Shown here: piece after piece, positions 34,220 through 45,791 of the stretch
Numbering within the stretch: position 1 is the stretch's first letter
Layout: each line of letters starts with the position of its first letter
NCBI GenBank assembly: GCA_018292915.2
Contig: JACVVK020000330.1
Span: 67,001 to 131,000 of the forward strand
Source: Batillaria attramentaria
Lineage: Eukaryota > Mollusca > Gastropoda > Batillariidae
Length of the DNA: 64,000 nucleotides
Direction of reading: 5' to 3'
Program-made: the position numbers and the translations under genes
The notes under the pieces: generated by a model
Told to the model about the DNA's origin: nothing
Database searches by the model: none
The model's input: only the letters and a program-made list of their open reading frames with translations

Positions 34220-34757
34220 ATCAGGAGCTGTAGACTGATTCTGTATCCAAACGGTGCGCCGGGGCGGTCGATTGGTAGAGCGTTGGACTTCTAATGCTCG
34301 GGTCGTGAGTTTGATCCCGGCTGGGGCCAAATATGTGTGCTGGCTGTTTCATCGTTGCCCCGTCTTTGATATCACCCTGTGTGGTGGAAAAGGACGTTAA
34401 ACCCCGAAACACCCACCCACCCACCCTGTATCCAAACAGTTGTGACAGACGTAGGATGGACTTTTCCCGATGTCTGCGCATTCCACATGGCTCGGAGCCC
34501 AGTCTTTACATTCGATGCACTTCCCCTCTTTGACTCGCTGACCAGGTCGACAAGCAGACAATGCAGTAATCTTCCTCCTCTTCCGATGGTTCATATCTCA
34601 GAGATTTCTTTGCCTTGCTCTTCTGTGCGTGATTTTTGGCAGTTTTACTAACTTTTAGCTTTTCGAAGCTGACCTCCTGATGCAGGGTTTTTTTTCTGTT
34701 CAGACGGCGTACTCGCTCCCCTTGTAGCGCATTTTTTTTTAACGGCCATTTAGCCAT
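34220..34757 (-). pseudogene. C-terminal PHD-like tail of a pogo/Tigger-type transposase
   Basis: On the minus strand from 34757, a lysine-rich stretch leads to YEPSEEEEDYCIVCL. After one frame change the reading resumes at GKCIECKDWAPSHVECADI and SPSYVCHNC. The spacing C-x2-C, C-x2-C, H-x2-C, C-x2-C is the zinc-binding tail I associate with many invertebrate pogo/Tigger transposases. The DDE core is absent. A SINE (34253-34425) interrupts the last codons. The element-end data (TA flanks) and this tail support each other. Non-functional. Confidence 0.65.
34253..34425 (+). mobile_element. tRNA-derived SINE (family 1), copy 4
   Basis: Complete copy with perfect 12-bp duplications CTGTATCCAAAC at 34241-34252 and 34426-34437. 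Removing it restores a continuous minus-strand frame through the transposase tail (CHNCLDT then ESVYSS and stop), so it inserted into that coding region. Confidence 0.9.
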
Positions 34758-34789
34758 CTGGATCCCTTAAACTTAAGCGTTGGTCACTG

Positions 34790-35430
34790 CTCAGAATGTC
34801 TGACTGCGGTCATTAGAAATAGTGGAAACTTGGTCGAAATAAGAATCTTGAAAGTTACGTTTAGTAATTAGATATTTAACTGGTTCTCAACTCACCTGAA
34901 TGCTCCACGTAAAGGGCAGATTCAGATGGGAGAAAGCGTGGTGATAAGGTGGACGGAACCCCCCCCCCCCCCCCCCCCCCCCAACCCCCAGCCGCCCACG
35001 GCGACCCCGGTATGAAAGTATAAAAACCGCTCAGGATTTGTGAATGTCTACCTCCGGGGCAAGTCCGTCCACCGCCGGGGCATGTCCGCCTACGGGGCGG
35101 ACTTGCCCCTGCTGAGGGGGGCGAACTTGCCCCGACACAGGCATCCATCTTGTCCGAGATATAAGCTGTCACTGACACCAGCTACAACCGTAAGGATACT
35201 ACCAAACGAAAGCTTGGATACTGATCTTTGTTCGGTGCTATGAGTGTCTGTCTACCTTCATTAGAAATAGCGGAAACCTGACCGAAACAAAAATTCTTAA
35301 AAGTTACTTTTAGTACTAAAAATCAGGTTTTTTGTTCTCAGTTGAGCAGCGTGCGCAATATAAAAGCCAAATTCACATGGGAGGAAGCCTGGCGATCGGA
35401 TGAAGTAGTGATGTCACCAAAACAACGATT
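34790..35430 (+). repeat. Diverged direct duplication inside the pogo-type element
   Basis: TCATTAGAAATAGTGGAAAC at about 34812 and the related TCATTAGAAATAGCGGAAAC at about 35259 each start a roughly 150-200 bp block that continues with AAAGTTAC and, further on, a CACATGGGAGGAAGC-like motif. Between them lie a C run (34960-34982) and the GGGGCAAGTCCGCC cluster. Confidence 0.6.
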
Positions 35431-35502
35431 TATCTCATAGTTTTCAAACAAAAGCCAAAGGACGGACTTGCCCCGAGGGCGGACTAGCCCCGGTCTCCCT
35501 TA

Positions 35503-35961
35503 CTGGGATCTTTGATTAAAAAACAAAAAACAAAAACACCTGAAATCTGTGTACAAAAATGTCACTTGTGGTTGAGAGGCGGACAGTATGCCTAATACCA
35601 TTTAATATTATGACTTCCACTTACAAAATGTCATCATTTTACCGTAAGTACTCACTTTTTCCGCCTTCTCTCCATCTGACTCAGACTGTGACACAGCAGT
35701 GCTCAAAGTCAATGCACAAAAGAAGACATGCACAAACATGCACGCCATTTTGCAAATCGCGCGCACTCGAGGTCAAGGTCCTCACCGCATTAGTTCGGGA
35801 GTTCTCATTAATGATCACGGAACGCAAATTATTAAACTACGTTATGGTTGCTGCTTTTATTGATCAGCAAATCCTTAGATGGAGGCGTGTTAACATTATC
35901 ATTGTGATTTAATTACCAGATTAGTGATGTATCCCAGTTATCATCAGTTTCTGCGATCTGT
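35503..35961. other. No gene recognised
   Basis: Includes the short repeat shared with about 31867 and one GGTCAAGGTCC half-site. Nothing else supportable. Confidence 0.4.
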
Positions 35962-35996
35962 CTGCAGTTAACGACAGTCTGCAGTTAACGACGCCA
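35962..35996 (+). repeat. GTTAACTGCAGAC double motif, copy 2
   Basis: TCTGCAGTTAACGACAG followed by TCTGCAGTTAACGACGCC, the inverse of the block at 21241-21276. Two direct half units of 17-18 bp. Confidence 0.5.
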
Positions 35997-36452
35997 CAGA
36001 GGGGAAACCATGACTACAGTCAAACACGCTTAAGCCGAACTCGCCCGGGGAATGGAAAATCGTTTCGCTTATCCGAGTTTCTGCATATCCGAGTTCGGAT
36101 AAGCCAAACCTTTCCCGAGAAATCACCCTGCAGTTCGGCTTAACCGAGTTTTTTTCAGGATAAGTTGTAAAATCACTTGGAATGTTTGTAAAAAGTTTTT
36201 TTTTTTTTTTTTTTTTTTTTTAAGAGAATATCTTTGCTTTCTTTGGCAACTGAAACATCGAATTGATAATTTTGCGAAAGTTTGTAGACGTGTATGCTGC
36301 TTTTCTATGGGCAAATGTATACTATATGTATATGCAAATGTGTATAATGGCAACGGTCTGAGAGAGACACGGGTCGAGTGTATTGATTCCTGAGACTAGC
36401 AACACAGACAAAACTTTCTCAGTCTCTCTCTCTCTCTCTCTCTCTGTGCGTG

Positions 36453-37014
<562 letters not shown>

Positions 37015-37048
37015 GGAGACTGCATGTTACACACTCCCTCCCCTACAC

Positions 37049-37109
37049 TAGCCGCGAATTAGTCTTTGTTGCTTGCGCGGCGTTAAGCCCTAAATAACTA
37101 ACTAACTAA
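37049..37109 (+). mobile_element. 61-bp LINE 3'-end insertion with target-site duplication
   Basis: GCCGCGAATTAGTCTTTGTT to (TAAC)n, the same 3' end as the RNase-H LINE. CTCCCCTACAC flanks it at 37038-37048 and 37110-37120. Confidence 0.85.
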
Positions 37110-37702
37110 CTCCCCTACACACGCCAAACGAAACAATCGTGCACGCACAAATCTAAGCCCGAGCTCACATCCTTTTGACTAGCCCATAAACCACGCCCAT
37201 CGCAAATCTCCCAAGGTTACATTTCGACCTGCCCCTCCCCTGTGCCCCTCCCTCGGTCATCCCATCTCCAACCCTGACCCACCACGTAATTCACGCACGC
37301 AAACTTAGCTCTACCACTCGTTCTGTCCAAACAATGGCGACAATGGCGCCTGCAAAACATGTGGCACGCGTCATCAGTTTCCCGCATACTGAAAAACAGG
37401 TGACGTGTTCGTTTCCGTAGGTTAATTATAGCCGTGACGAAATATGTTCATAAGTAATCTTCCCGACGTGTTTTTCAAGCAAAATTTTTTTTTAAAAGTC
37501 TCTCCGACAGTGTTTAGAGTTCGGCTTATCTGTCAAAATCACGTTTGAGATATCCGTGTTTGAGTTAGCTATTTTTTGGCAGAGTTTGGCTTATCCGAAT
37601 TAGAATAGTCTTACAAAGAGGGGGGTCTGGCGGGGAATTGGCTTTGGTTTCTGTTATCCGAGTTTTTTGCTTAAGCGTGTTTCGCTTAGGCGAGTGCGGC
37701 TG

Positions 37703-37948
37703 TATCCGAAACAATACATGACACACGTGAAAACATGTTTTGCGAAACAACATCGAAACATGCAGAAAATCGAACAGTGATCTTTTGTGACGTCATTTTC
37801 TTTCGAACTCACGTCACTGAAAATCTGACTTATACACGCCCGCCAAACACAGCCATTTTGAAGCAACAACACTAGGCTAGGTGAGGTATTTCCCTAAACA
37901 TATTATTGCGGGTCTTTGTGCTGCGTGTGTATGCTCTGTGTGTGTGTG

Positions 37949-37980
<32 letters not shown>

Positions 37981-38186
37981 TGAGAGAGAGAGAGAGAGAG
38001 AGAGATTTCCACATACCACAAAAAATCGTCGCTGCTGTTGCGTCAGCACGTACCGGCAATAGAACAGGAAATGCTGGAGTTCTTTCCCTTGGTTGAAAAA
38101 CGTGAAACACCTACACGTGAAATCTAAACTCTGCTCTGCTTCACGCATCTAACCCGTACGCATCGCGATGCGTGTGCGTGCCGTGC
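37703..38186. other. Unassigned DNA with GT/GA tracts
   Basis: Contains (GT)n-(GC)-(GA)n at 37936-38005. No gene recognised. Confidence 0.4.
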
Positions 38187-38215
38187 GATACGTGACGTAA
38201 ATTCTAAAACTCTCT
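38187..38215 (-). mobile_element. Right end of the AGAGAGTTTTAGAATT-terminal element
   Basis: ACGTGACGTAAATTCTAAAA then CTCTCT: the inverse of 4441-4469 with one difference. It is followed by ATT and HINE sequence. Confidence 0.6.
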
Positions 38216-38560
38216 ATTGATAATACCTATGCATACGTACCACTTTGAATGACCTTGACTCAAGGTCAAGGTCATTAAAGCTGTCTGTTGTGAATTTCAA
38301 TATACCGTTTTTGGAGAAACTACAAATACTAGAGGCTTCAAACTTGGCATAATGATAGACATTGATGAGATCTCATTTGAATGACCTTGACCCAAGGTCA
38401 AGGCCATACAAACAGTTTAAGGTAAAACTGTAATATTGCCAGGAACTAATTAAGAAACACCAGAGACACCTTACTTGGCTTGATGATTTTTACAAACATA
38501 CTCTTTTGAATGAACTTGACCCATGTCACAAGGGAGCCATGGAGGCTGCTGCCTCTCTAT
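38216..38560 (+). mobile_element. HINE/pearl-like element, copy E (3' part)
   Basis: Starts ATTGATAATACC and contains inverted half-site clusters near 38250 and 38385. It ends CACAAGGGAGCC, hairpin GAGGCTGCTGCCTC and CTAT instead of CTAG. Confidence 0.75.
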
Positions 38561-38683
38561 TTTGTTTTGTTTGTTTGCTTTGCGTGGTTTTGTTGTTGTT
38601 GTTTGTTTGTTTTTGTTTGTTTGTTGTTGTTGTTGCTTTTGTTTTTGTTTGTTTCTCGTTGTTGTTGGTTTTTGGTGTGTTTT

Positions 38684-38685
<2 letters not shown>

Positions 38686-38743
<58 letters not shown>

Positions 38744-38780
38744 AAGTTGTTTCTCTATAGAGAAACAACTATATGGGATG
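38686..38780 (+). repeat. GT tract and stub of the palindrome-headed repeat
   Basis: (GT)n at 38688-38741 is followed by AAGTTGTTTCTCTATAGAGA AACAACT (38744-38770), the head palindrome of the 1.6-kb repeat, after which similarity is lost. A truncated third copy. Confidence 0.65.
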
Positions 38781-39605
38781 GAGCAGATTTCAAGCCTTTC
38801 GTTATCATTTATGTCTGGTGGTAGACCGGCCATGCGTCATGACCGGTAGGTTTCGCCGCCGGCCGGTGTCGTCAGTACATTATTACTGATCATCAGATCC
38901 GGTCAACTTGGCAAGACTGGCCCGGATCCGGCCGCTCTCTCTCTCTCTCTCTCTTGTAATGCTCAGTTTACTATAATGGGTTTTTTTGTTGTTGTTGTTG
39001 TTGTTTTTCCCCAGTGTTTGCCGGCGGTTCAATCACAGTGAATCGATTTTTTTTTTTTTTTTTTTTTGGGGGGGGGGGTCAGTTTCTCAGTCAGTTTCTC
39101 CCAGCCTGCAAGTCAGTGACGCGTCGACCGTCAGCAACATCATAGCCGGCGGGTACACCGTGACCAAAGATCTTGGAATCTGATTCCAAGGTCTTTGCCG
39201 TGACTGTGACGCCCGGGCAACCGACTGTTCCGGCATTTCGGACCTGTACGAATACTGGTGCTGGCCGAGTCAGTCAGTCACTGGTGGCCGCGGCCGGGCC
39301 CGCAAGTCAAACCTGCATGTTGACGATCAGTGTATATTAACTCTTCTTGTTTTTTAACTGACAGAGCGACAGGTACCCGGCTTTCAGCCGGCAGCCCTTA
39401 GGGTGCGGCGATATGACTGGAGAAATACATTGCACTACATCAGTCTAAGTTCTAACAGTAGCCAGCATCAGTACAAGAAACTGCCGAAGACTGACAATCA
39501 TCAGTGCAGAACTGACTGAGCTGCCAACTCGGACTAATATCACACCCGGCAACTGATCCGGCCGCCACAGTTGACGCGGGCCTTTCATTGTGACAGCCGG
39601 TGTCA
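38781..39605. other. No gene; one hairpin
   Basis: Includes (CT)n, a T/G run (39049-39077) and an inverted repeat at 39168-39199, AAAGATCTTGGAATC with GATTCCAAGGTCTTT. The right arm also occurs at about 2589-2608. Confidence 0.45.
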
Positions 39606-39792
39606 TAGAGTTGTTAGACCCCCATAGTACTTGGACTCCCCCGGTCCAATAACTTTAAAGTTAATGGACCCCTCCTATAGTTGTTGGACACCCCCCCCCC
39701 CCTGTTATTTAAAGGTGTTTCTCATTACTTTAGGTGTTTTAACCCATGTCGTGATTGTTTATAGATCTCCCTGTGATGTTTGAACACACACA

Positions 39793-39849
<57 letters not shown>

Positions 39850-40952
39850 GAAGGCTTTTTTGGTATGAGTCGTGTATAATTCATGCTGCAATCCTATTAT
39901 TTTCATAATTAATTACTGGTTATTAGCAACATGTCTACATAAATGATTCTTGGTATTGAAAGAAAAAATGATTAAAATCTCAATGGTAAATATTTTCTAA
40001 GAAAATCTTTCAGAGGCCAGCAGAAACAATTATCATAAAACCGTGGTTAATTAAAATACAGAAAACAAAACGTGGTTTACAAGGGATGGCGATTTACAAA
40101 AGTCGTAAACATTTCGGAATCACAGATTTCACATTCACAAATAAACTTCCTGAAATATTAAAATGACATTACACCATCAATATTTTTTAAATTTACTCCT
40201 CTATGTACACCCCCCCCCCCCATCCTCTCACCTACGTCGTATTGACCCTGCCCCTCCGTACATATGACGCAACCACACCACCCCTCTCAATCTATATTGA
40301 CTCCCCCCCCCCCCCACACACACACACGCGCGCAACGTCAAAATTCACACATCCACTGCAGACCGTAACCCTTTAACCCTTTAACCCACATACCCCCTCC
40401 CCAGCCCTCCGAGCAGATAAATTCCCCCCATCCCTACCCATCGTCCAAATACTCACCCCCACCATCTCCATATTGACTCGACCCCCCCCCCCCCCCCCCG
40501 ACTCATCAGCCCATATTCTATCGTCGTCAATATTAACAATATCAGTTTGAATTGCAGAAATATGTTTAGCGCACTTCAGTTCACACATCGGCAACACCGA
40601 CACTCCCCCCCCCCCCCCCCCCACTGACACACACACACGCCTTAATACGCACACACGGCAAACAGAGATCCTTGAGAAATCCAGTGTGTCTGCGTCAGTA
40701 CCTCAGCTAGTTCAGTTTACCTGTACCAAGGTTACTCCTAAACCATAATGTGTCGTGTACGAGTGATAGAAAAGAGAATAGAGCTATAAGTAATTGATTT
40801 TTTTTTAAGTGAAAGGGGGGTCCAACAACCATAGAGGGGGTCCAGTCCAATAATTATACCCTCTGATTATAATTGTTGGTCCCCGGGGGTCCATTAACTT
40901 TAAAGTTATTGGACCGGGGGGTCCATTACTTGGGGGGTCAATTAACTATACC
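39606..40952. mobile_element. Element with GGACCCC-rich inverted ends
   Basis: The left end TAGAGTTGTTAGACCCCC runs into CCGGTCCAATAACTTTAAAG and TTAATGGACCCC. The right end is the same order inverted (TTAACTTTAAAGTTATTGGA, then CCCC-rich DNA, to GGGTCAATTAACTAT). About 65 bp correspond with several mismatches. Further inverted TTGTTGGACCCCC motifs lie just inside. The interior is AT- and C-rich with (CA)n at 39785-39846. No protein. The superfamily and target duplication are not determined. Confidence 0.6.
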
Positions 40953-41112
40953 ACACCGGCCGTGACGGTGGCCTATCTAAATACGACCACTGATTTGTAG
41001 AGGACACGGGTACACACTTGCGGCTTTATGTCCAAGTTGCACGCACAGGCCAGAACAGGCTGTTCTGCCCACAGTTAAATGATCAGATCTGCAGCACACT
41101 TTACAACTGTAG

Positions 41113-41284
41113 GGTGGGGTGGGTGTTTGGGAGTTTAACGTCCTTTTCCACCACACACGGGTGATATCAAAGACGGGGCAACGATGATAAAGCCAGCACA
41201 AATATTTGGCCCCAACCGGGACACCAACTCACGACCCGAGCATTAGAAGTCCAATGCTCTACCATTCGGGCACTCCGGCTCCCC
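41113..41284 (-). mobile_element. tRNA-derived SINE (family 1), copy 5
   Basis: Inverted complete copy. The flanks TTACAACTGTAG (41101-41112) and TTCACGACTGTAG (41285-41297) look like an aged duplication with about two mismatches. Confidence 0.8.
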
Positions 41285-41297
41285 TTCACGACTGTAG

Positions 41298-42142
41298 TCT
41301 GATCATCAGCCCAAGTACTGTCTGATTAGATTCACCATGGCTCGACTTTTCTCGTGTCTTCGCCTCATCAACACGTCATCGTCCGTACCCTGACGGATGT
41401 GAAGAAGGTACGGTCTTGCAGACGGCAGTCGCTTGTCCTCCAAGTGTTTCACGAATCAGTGCCGGACCGTAGGATGCTCTTCTCTTGCGTTACAGTCAAG
41501 TACAAAGACTTTGTGGACGAAGTACACACATACACAGGGCCTCAATATGCTTGTATATTCCCTATTAGCCTCAGGCATCATAGTCACCCCTAAAAAGGCT
41601 TCAATCTAGAAACAATTACTACCATGAACAGGCCATTCAAAGGCACGCACCTGACAGGGTTTCAACATATCTGAATGTCTCCTTTCCGCTCAGGCCTCAC
41701 TGGAGTAATGTACGTCTACTTTCTCTTTAGGCGAGAGAGCCAGTTCACTGAAATCCGCTTGCCTCACTTGTGTCCGACCTCTATGCAAAACTGAAGTCCC
41801 AGCTTCACTGGCAGCTTGCCTCTTTTGGTGACCGCCTGCCATGCATCTTGACCTACATGACACAAGAATCACGAAAATCACGCTTTTTCATGACAACACG
41901 AATCACTACAGACTAGCACACTCACCAAACAGGGACCTCAAATAAACACTATACATGACCCCAATTTGTGTCCTTACGCCAAGAAGTCTGTCGCGGGTCG
42001 ATATCATTCAAAACTTCTTCTTCGCAGATGCTGTTTCTTCTGGAGTCTCTCAGGAGTCGTCGTATGACTGTATCCGTGGCCACACACCAGACTAATGTTT
42101 TTGGGGACAGAGAGAGAGAGAGAGTCAATGAAACTTTATTGC
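41298..42142. other. No gene recognised
   Basis: Short frames without motifs. It ends with a (GA)n and the inverse of an AATAAAGTTTC retroelement tail at about 42108-42140, directly before the minisatellite. Confidence 0.4.
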
Positions 42143-42692
42143 ACAGGCAGTTGACGTCAAGTACTGAGTAGTCAGTTTTCATACCTGCTGTTGCCAAAAA
42201 CTACTATTAACACAGGCAGTTGACGTCAAGTACTGAGTAGTCAGTTTTCATACCTGCTGTTGCCAAAAACTACTATTAACACAGGCAGTTGACGTCAAGT
42301 ACTGAGTAGTCAGTTTTCATACCTGCTGTTGCCAAAAACTACTATTAACACAGGCAGTTGACGTCAAGTACTGAGTAGTCAGTTTTCATACCTGCTGTTG
42401 CCAAAAACTACTATTAACACAGGCAGTTGACGTCAAGTACTGAGTAGTCAGTTTTCATACCTGCTGTTGCCAAAACCTACTATTAACACAGGCAGTTGAC
42501 GTCAAGTACTGAGTAGTCAGTTTTCATACCTGCTGTTGCCAAAAACTACTATTAACACAGGCAGTTGACGTCAAGTACTGAGTAGTCAGTTTTCATACCT
42601 GCTGTTGCCAAAACTACTATTAACACAGGCAGTTGACGTCAAGTACTGAGTAGTCAGTTTTCATACCTGCTGTTGCCAAAAACTACTATTAA
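42143..42692 (+). repeat. 69-bp minisatellite, eight near-identical units
   Basis: Units start at 42143, 42212, 42281, 42350, 42419, 42488, 42557 and 42625. Only two single-base deviations were noticed: one C for A in unit five and a one-base deletion in unit seven. Every unit contains TTGACGTCAAG, which includes the perfect cyclic-AMP-response-element palindrome TGACGTCA. There is no coding potential. The near identity indicates very recent expansion or assembly of a young array. Confidence 0.97.
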
Positions 42693-43040
42693 CTAAGTAA
42701 CAAATTAAGGAATAAAACAAGAAAAACAAACAGACAGATTCATGCACAAATAAAACAACAACAAACAAACGAACAAACAGCGAACAGATGTTGCAAGCAC
42801 ACGTACACATATACACAGAGGGAGAGAGAGAGAGAGAGAGGCGGGGGTGGTGGGGAGGGGGGGGGGGATCGTTACCAGCGGTCACGATTTTATTTTTGAT
42901 TCTAGAAAGAGGAAACACAAGTGTGTGGGGTGTACATGCTGCCTGATCTAAAAGAAGTTGGATGGAACCAGGCAAAAAATATGTCTCCATTCTATGCCAG
43001 AAAAATCATGACTTTGCTTCAGGTCAGTGCGTGCATGCGC

Positions 43041-43081
<41 letters not shown>

Positions 43082-43226
43082 GCCTGGCTGTATGCTACGT
43101 CGGCGACCTCCTGCTGCTGTGATACTAACTACACTTGCTAATTCATTGTCAGTGGAAACTACAACCTTTGTATTGGCACAGTTTCCGTTTTTGTCGTTGA
43201 TTTTTGTTGTTGTTGCCTTTTCGTTG
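42693..43226. other. Unassigned DNA with simple repeats
   Basis: (GA)n and G run at 42821-42868, (GT)n at 43041-43078. No gene recognised. Confidence 0.45.
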
Positions 43227-43504
43227 TTGTTGTTACCTGTATTCAGTGACTTTTTGTCAAGGTCAAGGCCATGCAAGCTGTTTTGTGGAAAACCTTCCAA
43301 AACCTTAACATAGGCATTTTCTCAGAAACAATCACCAGCAGAGGCACCAAACTTAGCACGCTGATAGACAGCCACAAGACCTTTCAAAACATACTATAAT
43401 GATTGACTTTGACCCGAGGTCAAGGTCACTATAGCTGTCCGTTTGGAAATTTTACATTGGCATTTTCTCAGAATCTAGGAATGCCAGAGACATCAAACTT
43501 TGTT
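43227..43504 (+). mobile_element. HINE/pearl-like core fragment, copy F
   Basis: About two core units, beginning CCTGTATTCAGTGACTTTT and including CCGAGGTCAAGGTCAC. Both ends are missing. Confidence 0.7.
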
Positions 43505-43625
43505 ACTCTTGGCTGGTTTAAACCAAACGTTCTGTATTTGGCAGAACGGCGAAGCAGTTTGATTCTGACTGCAAAACAATATCATCTGCTGTGTTCTAAT
43601 GCCCACAAGCGCTCATCAATTCCTG
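43505..43625 (+). repeat. Dispersed repeat, GTTCTGTATTTGGCAGA type
   Basis: GTTCTGTATTTGGCAGAACG and TCTGACTGCAAAACAATAT are shared with 54483-54560. Its continuation (CACAAGCGCTCATCAATTCC) resembles the tandem units at 57510-57835, so all three belong to one family. Confidence 0.6.
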
Positions 43626-43729
43626 AAAACACACTTAGCAACAAAAACACGCTGTACAATCTAATAGCTATCCCAAATGCATCCTCCCCTACGGGAAGGC
43701 AATACACTGATCCCACCTCTTGACAGATG

Positions 43730-43730
<1 letters not shown>

Positions 43731-43784
<54 letters not shown>
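43731..43784 (+). repeat. 54-nt poly-C run
   Basis: An uninterrupted run of 54 cytosines. On the minus strand it is a poly-G tract able to form quadruplexes. Its length in the assembly is uncertain. Confidence 0.9.
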
Positions 43785-43787
<3 letters not shown>

Positions 43788-44010
43788 CGTCGGCTTTTAG
43801 CGCCTAATTCAAGCGTTCATCGTCACTGATTGTCTTAGCCGTCTCATGCTCAGCCGGTCTTGTACCGGAAAGCCTGGTGGCTAAGTTTTAATGTGCACAC
43901 GATTTGTGACTTGAAACTCGTTTGACTGAAACACGATTGTTTCTGTGATCTTGGCCGGACAATATCACAAACTGACGTTCGAAACAGAAAGTACTGATGC
44001 AGCTGGCTAA

Positions 44011-44073
44011 GCAGGGTGGGTGGGGGTGAGTGTTTGGGAGTTTAACGTCCTTTTCCACCACATAAGGGTGATA
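44011..44073 (-). mobile_element. Truncated SINE (family 1), 63 bp
   Basis: Only the 3' part (GTTTGGGAGTTTAACGTCC, inverse orientation). CTGGCTAA flanks it at 44003-44010 and 44074-44081. Confidence 0.75.
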
Positions 44074-44081
44074 CTGGCTAA

Positions 44082-45100
44082 ACCGGACAACACAGACTGA
44101 CTAGTCACAGCTGTGAGGTGGTCAAACAGCTGAAATATCACTGAGAGCGGCCGAGCCAAAAAGAAAGATTTTCTTTTCCTGCGAGACAGAGGAGGAGATA
44201 CAGGAAATTAATACGGTTATCAAGCAAGTTAAAACTTTGCATGTTTACATTCGATCACCACGTGCGTGTGCCGTTTATAGACAAGCCCCGCCCATTCTCC
44301 ATATGCGAATAGGCACGTCTGCGCATGCGTGCCGGCGGTGTAGCGTCGGATGCTGAGCCTTTAAGTGAACTGGTGATACATGTACTGCGTGTATGCCATC
44401 CTCCTCAATCAAATCACCGCTACCTGTCCTTAGATTTGGAGCGCGTTTTCCCTCCGGACAACCACGTCACATGTTTTCTCGTGCATTCACTCAGTGTGGA
44501 TACAGTAACGAAGAAATACTTCAAGGGAGGGTACTCGCTTTGCCCCTGATCAGCTAATCGTAGGAAGGGACGCAATCTCAGCTTCCTGCTGTCAGCTAAC
44601 CATAACGCAAAACTGGTTCAGCAGTCGGTGTTCCCTTTAGCACAATCTCTGCAGCTGAGCGCATTGTCACTGCTCATAGCTTTGCTTGCACGCTGTGAAT
44701 TGCGTGCTTTCTGGGCACATGCAGGCCGAAAATCTTTGCGTCCTTTCCAGATTATAGTCTGTACTCGACAAAGAACTCTTCGTTTTCGGCAACGGCTAAA
44801 TTTACCACGACACAAGTTTTCCTCGACAGGTTATGGAAATAGTTAATCCCTTTTTCGCCGATGAAAAAACAAACAAACAAACAAACAACAACAACAAAAA
44901 CCAACAATCCGTGCAACGTTGTTTGTTTTTGTTTTGTTTGTTTGTTTGTTGTTTTTTTTTTCCCCGCTGTGTAGAAGGTGAACTTTTTCCCCTGGGAGCA
45001 GAGCTTCCTTCTCAGGTGATAAACTAAATCATCGCATGATTATCCTGAATTTATACTCCAGTTCCATGTACTTGCATCAAATTCCCACGGATACAAAAAC
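44082..45100. other. No gene recognised
   Basis: Includes (AAAC)n/(TTTG)n at 44867-44958. A 74-codon frame at 44325 has no motif. Confidence 0.4.
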
Positions 45101-45102
45101 AT

Positions 45103-45272
45103 TATCGTGCACTAATTTCAAATTACAACAAACATAAGAATATTTTCTTGTGCTAATAATCAAATTACAACAGACACAAAAATATTTTCTTGTGCTAATA
45201 ATCAAATTACAACGCACACAAAAATATTTTCTTGCGCTAATATCAAATTACAACAGACAAAAAAGCATTTTC
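45103..45272 (+). repeat. 42-bp tandem repeat, about four units
   Basis: Units centred on CTAATAATCAAATTACAAC and ACAAAAATATTTTCTTG, with small differences in each. Confidence 0.8.
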
Positions 45273-45516
45273 TAGTAATCCCTCTACGGGAAAACCGCAA
45301 ATGGAATCATATTACTATCATTTTACTTTGCACCATGGCCTTTCAAGCCGTTTCATGGAAAGGTGATGGTGGGGAGGAAGGAGGGGGGGGGGAGGCGGGG
45401 GTTATCAAGTAATGTCTGTTTCAGACATGCGAGTGGCAGCTGTATGAGAAGTGGTATCACATGCTTTTATAATCTTTAAAAATAATCGTTCCAGTGTGCA
45501 AATATGCGTGCCTCTC

Positions 45517-45536
45517 TCTCTTTCTCTCTCTCTCTG

Positions 45537-45633
<97 letters not shown>

Positions 45634-45639
45634 GTGCGC

Positions 45640-45695
<56 letters not shown>
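45517..45695 (+). repeat. (TGCG)n-(CG)n-(TG)n compound array
   Basis: (CT)n, then about 25 copies of TGCG (45535-45633), then alternating CG (45631-45653), then (TG)n to 45694. The alternating purine-pyrimidine makes it a strong Z-DNA candidate. Ala-Cys-Val-Arg frames are artefacts. Confidence 0.95.
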
Positions 45696-45698
<3 letters not shown>

Positions 45699-45758
45699 GG
45701 ACACACAGTAAGAGAGTCCTGTGCGTCTATTATCTCATCCTTGGAAAATAAAGTTTCA

Positions 45759-45791
<33 letters not shown>

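Larger units (their letters stand above)
32698..35500. mobile_element. TA-flanked pogo-type element with GGGGCAAGTCCGCC repeats
   Basis: The ends are AGGGAGACCGGGGCTAGT at 32698 and the inverse ACTAGCCCCGGTCTCCCT ending 35500, bordered by TA (32696-32697 and 35501-35502). Subterminal copies of GGGGCAAGTCCGCC and its inverse cluster at 32890-32943 and 35057-35135, with one more at 35461-35475. TA duplication plus a pogo-type transposase tail inside indicate the Tc1/mariner-pogo group. A HINE, a CA tract and a SINE have since inserted. Confidence 0.7.

Noticed and set aside
42143..42692. CRISPR-like array
   Set aside because: The 69-bp units are contiguous with no unique spacers; it is a minisatellite in a eukaryote.
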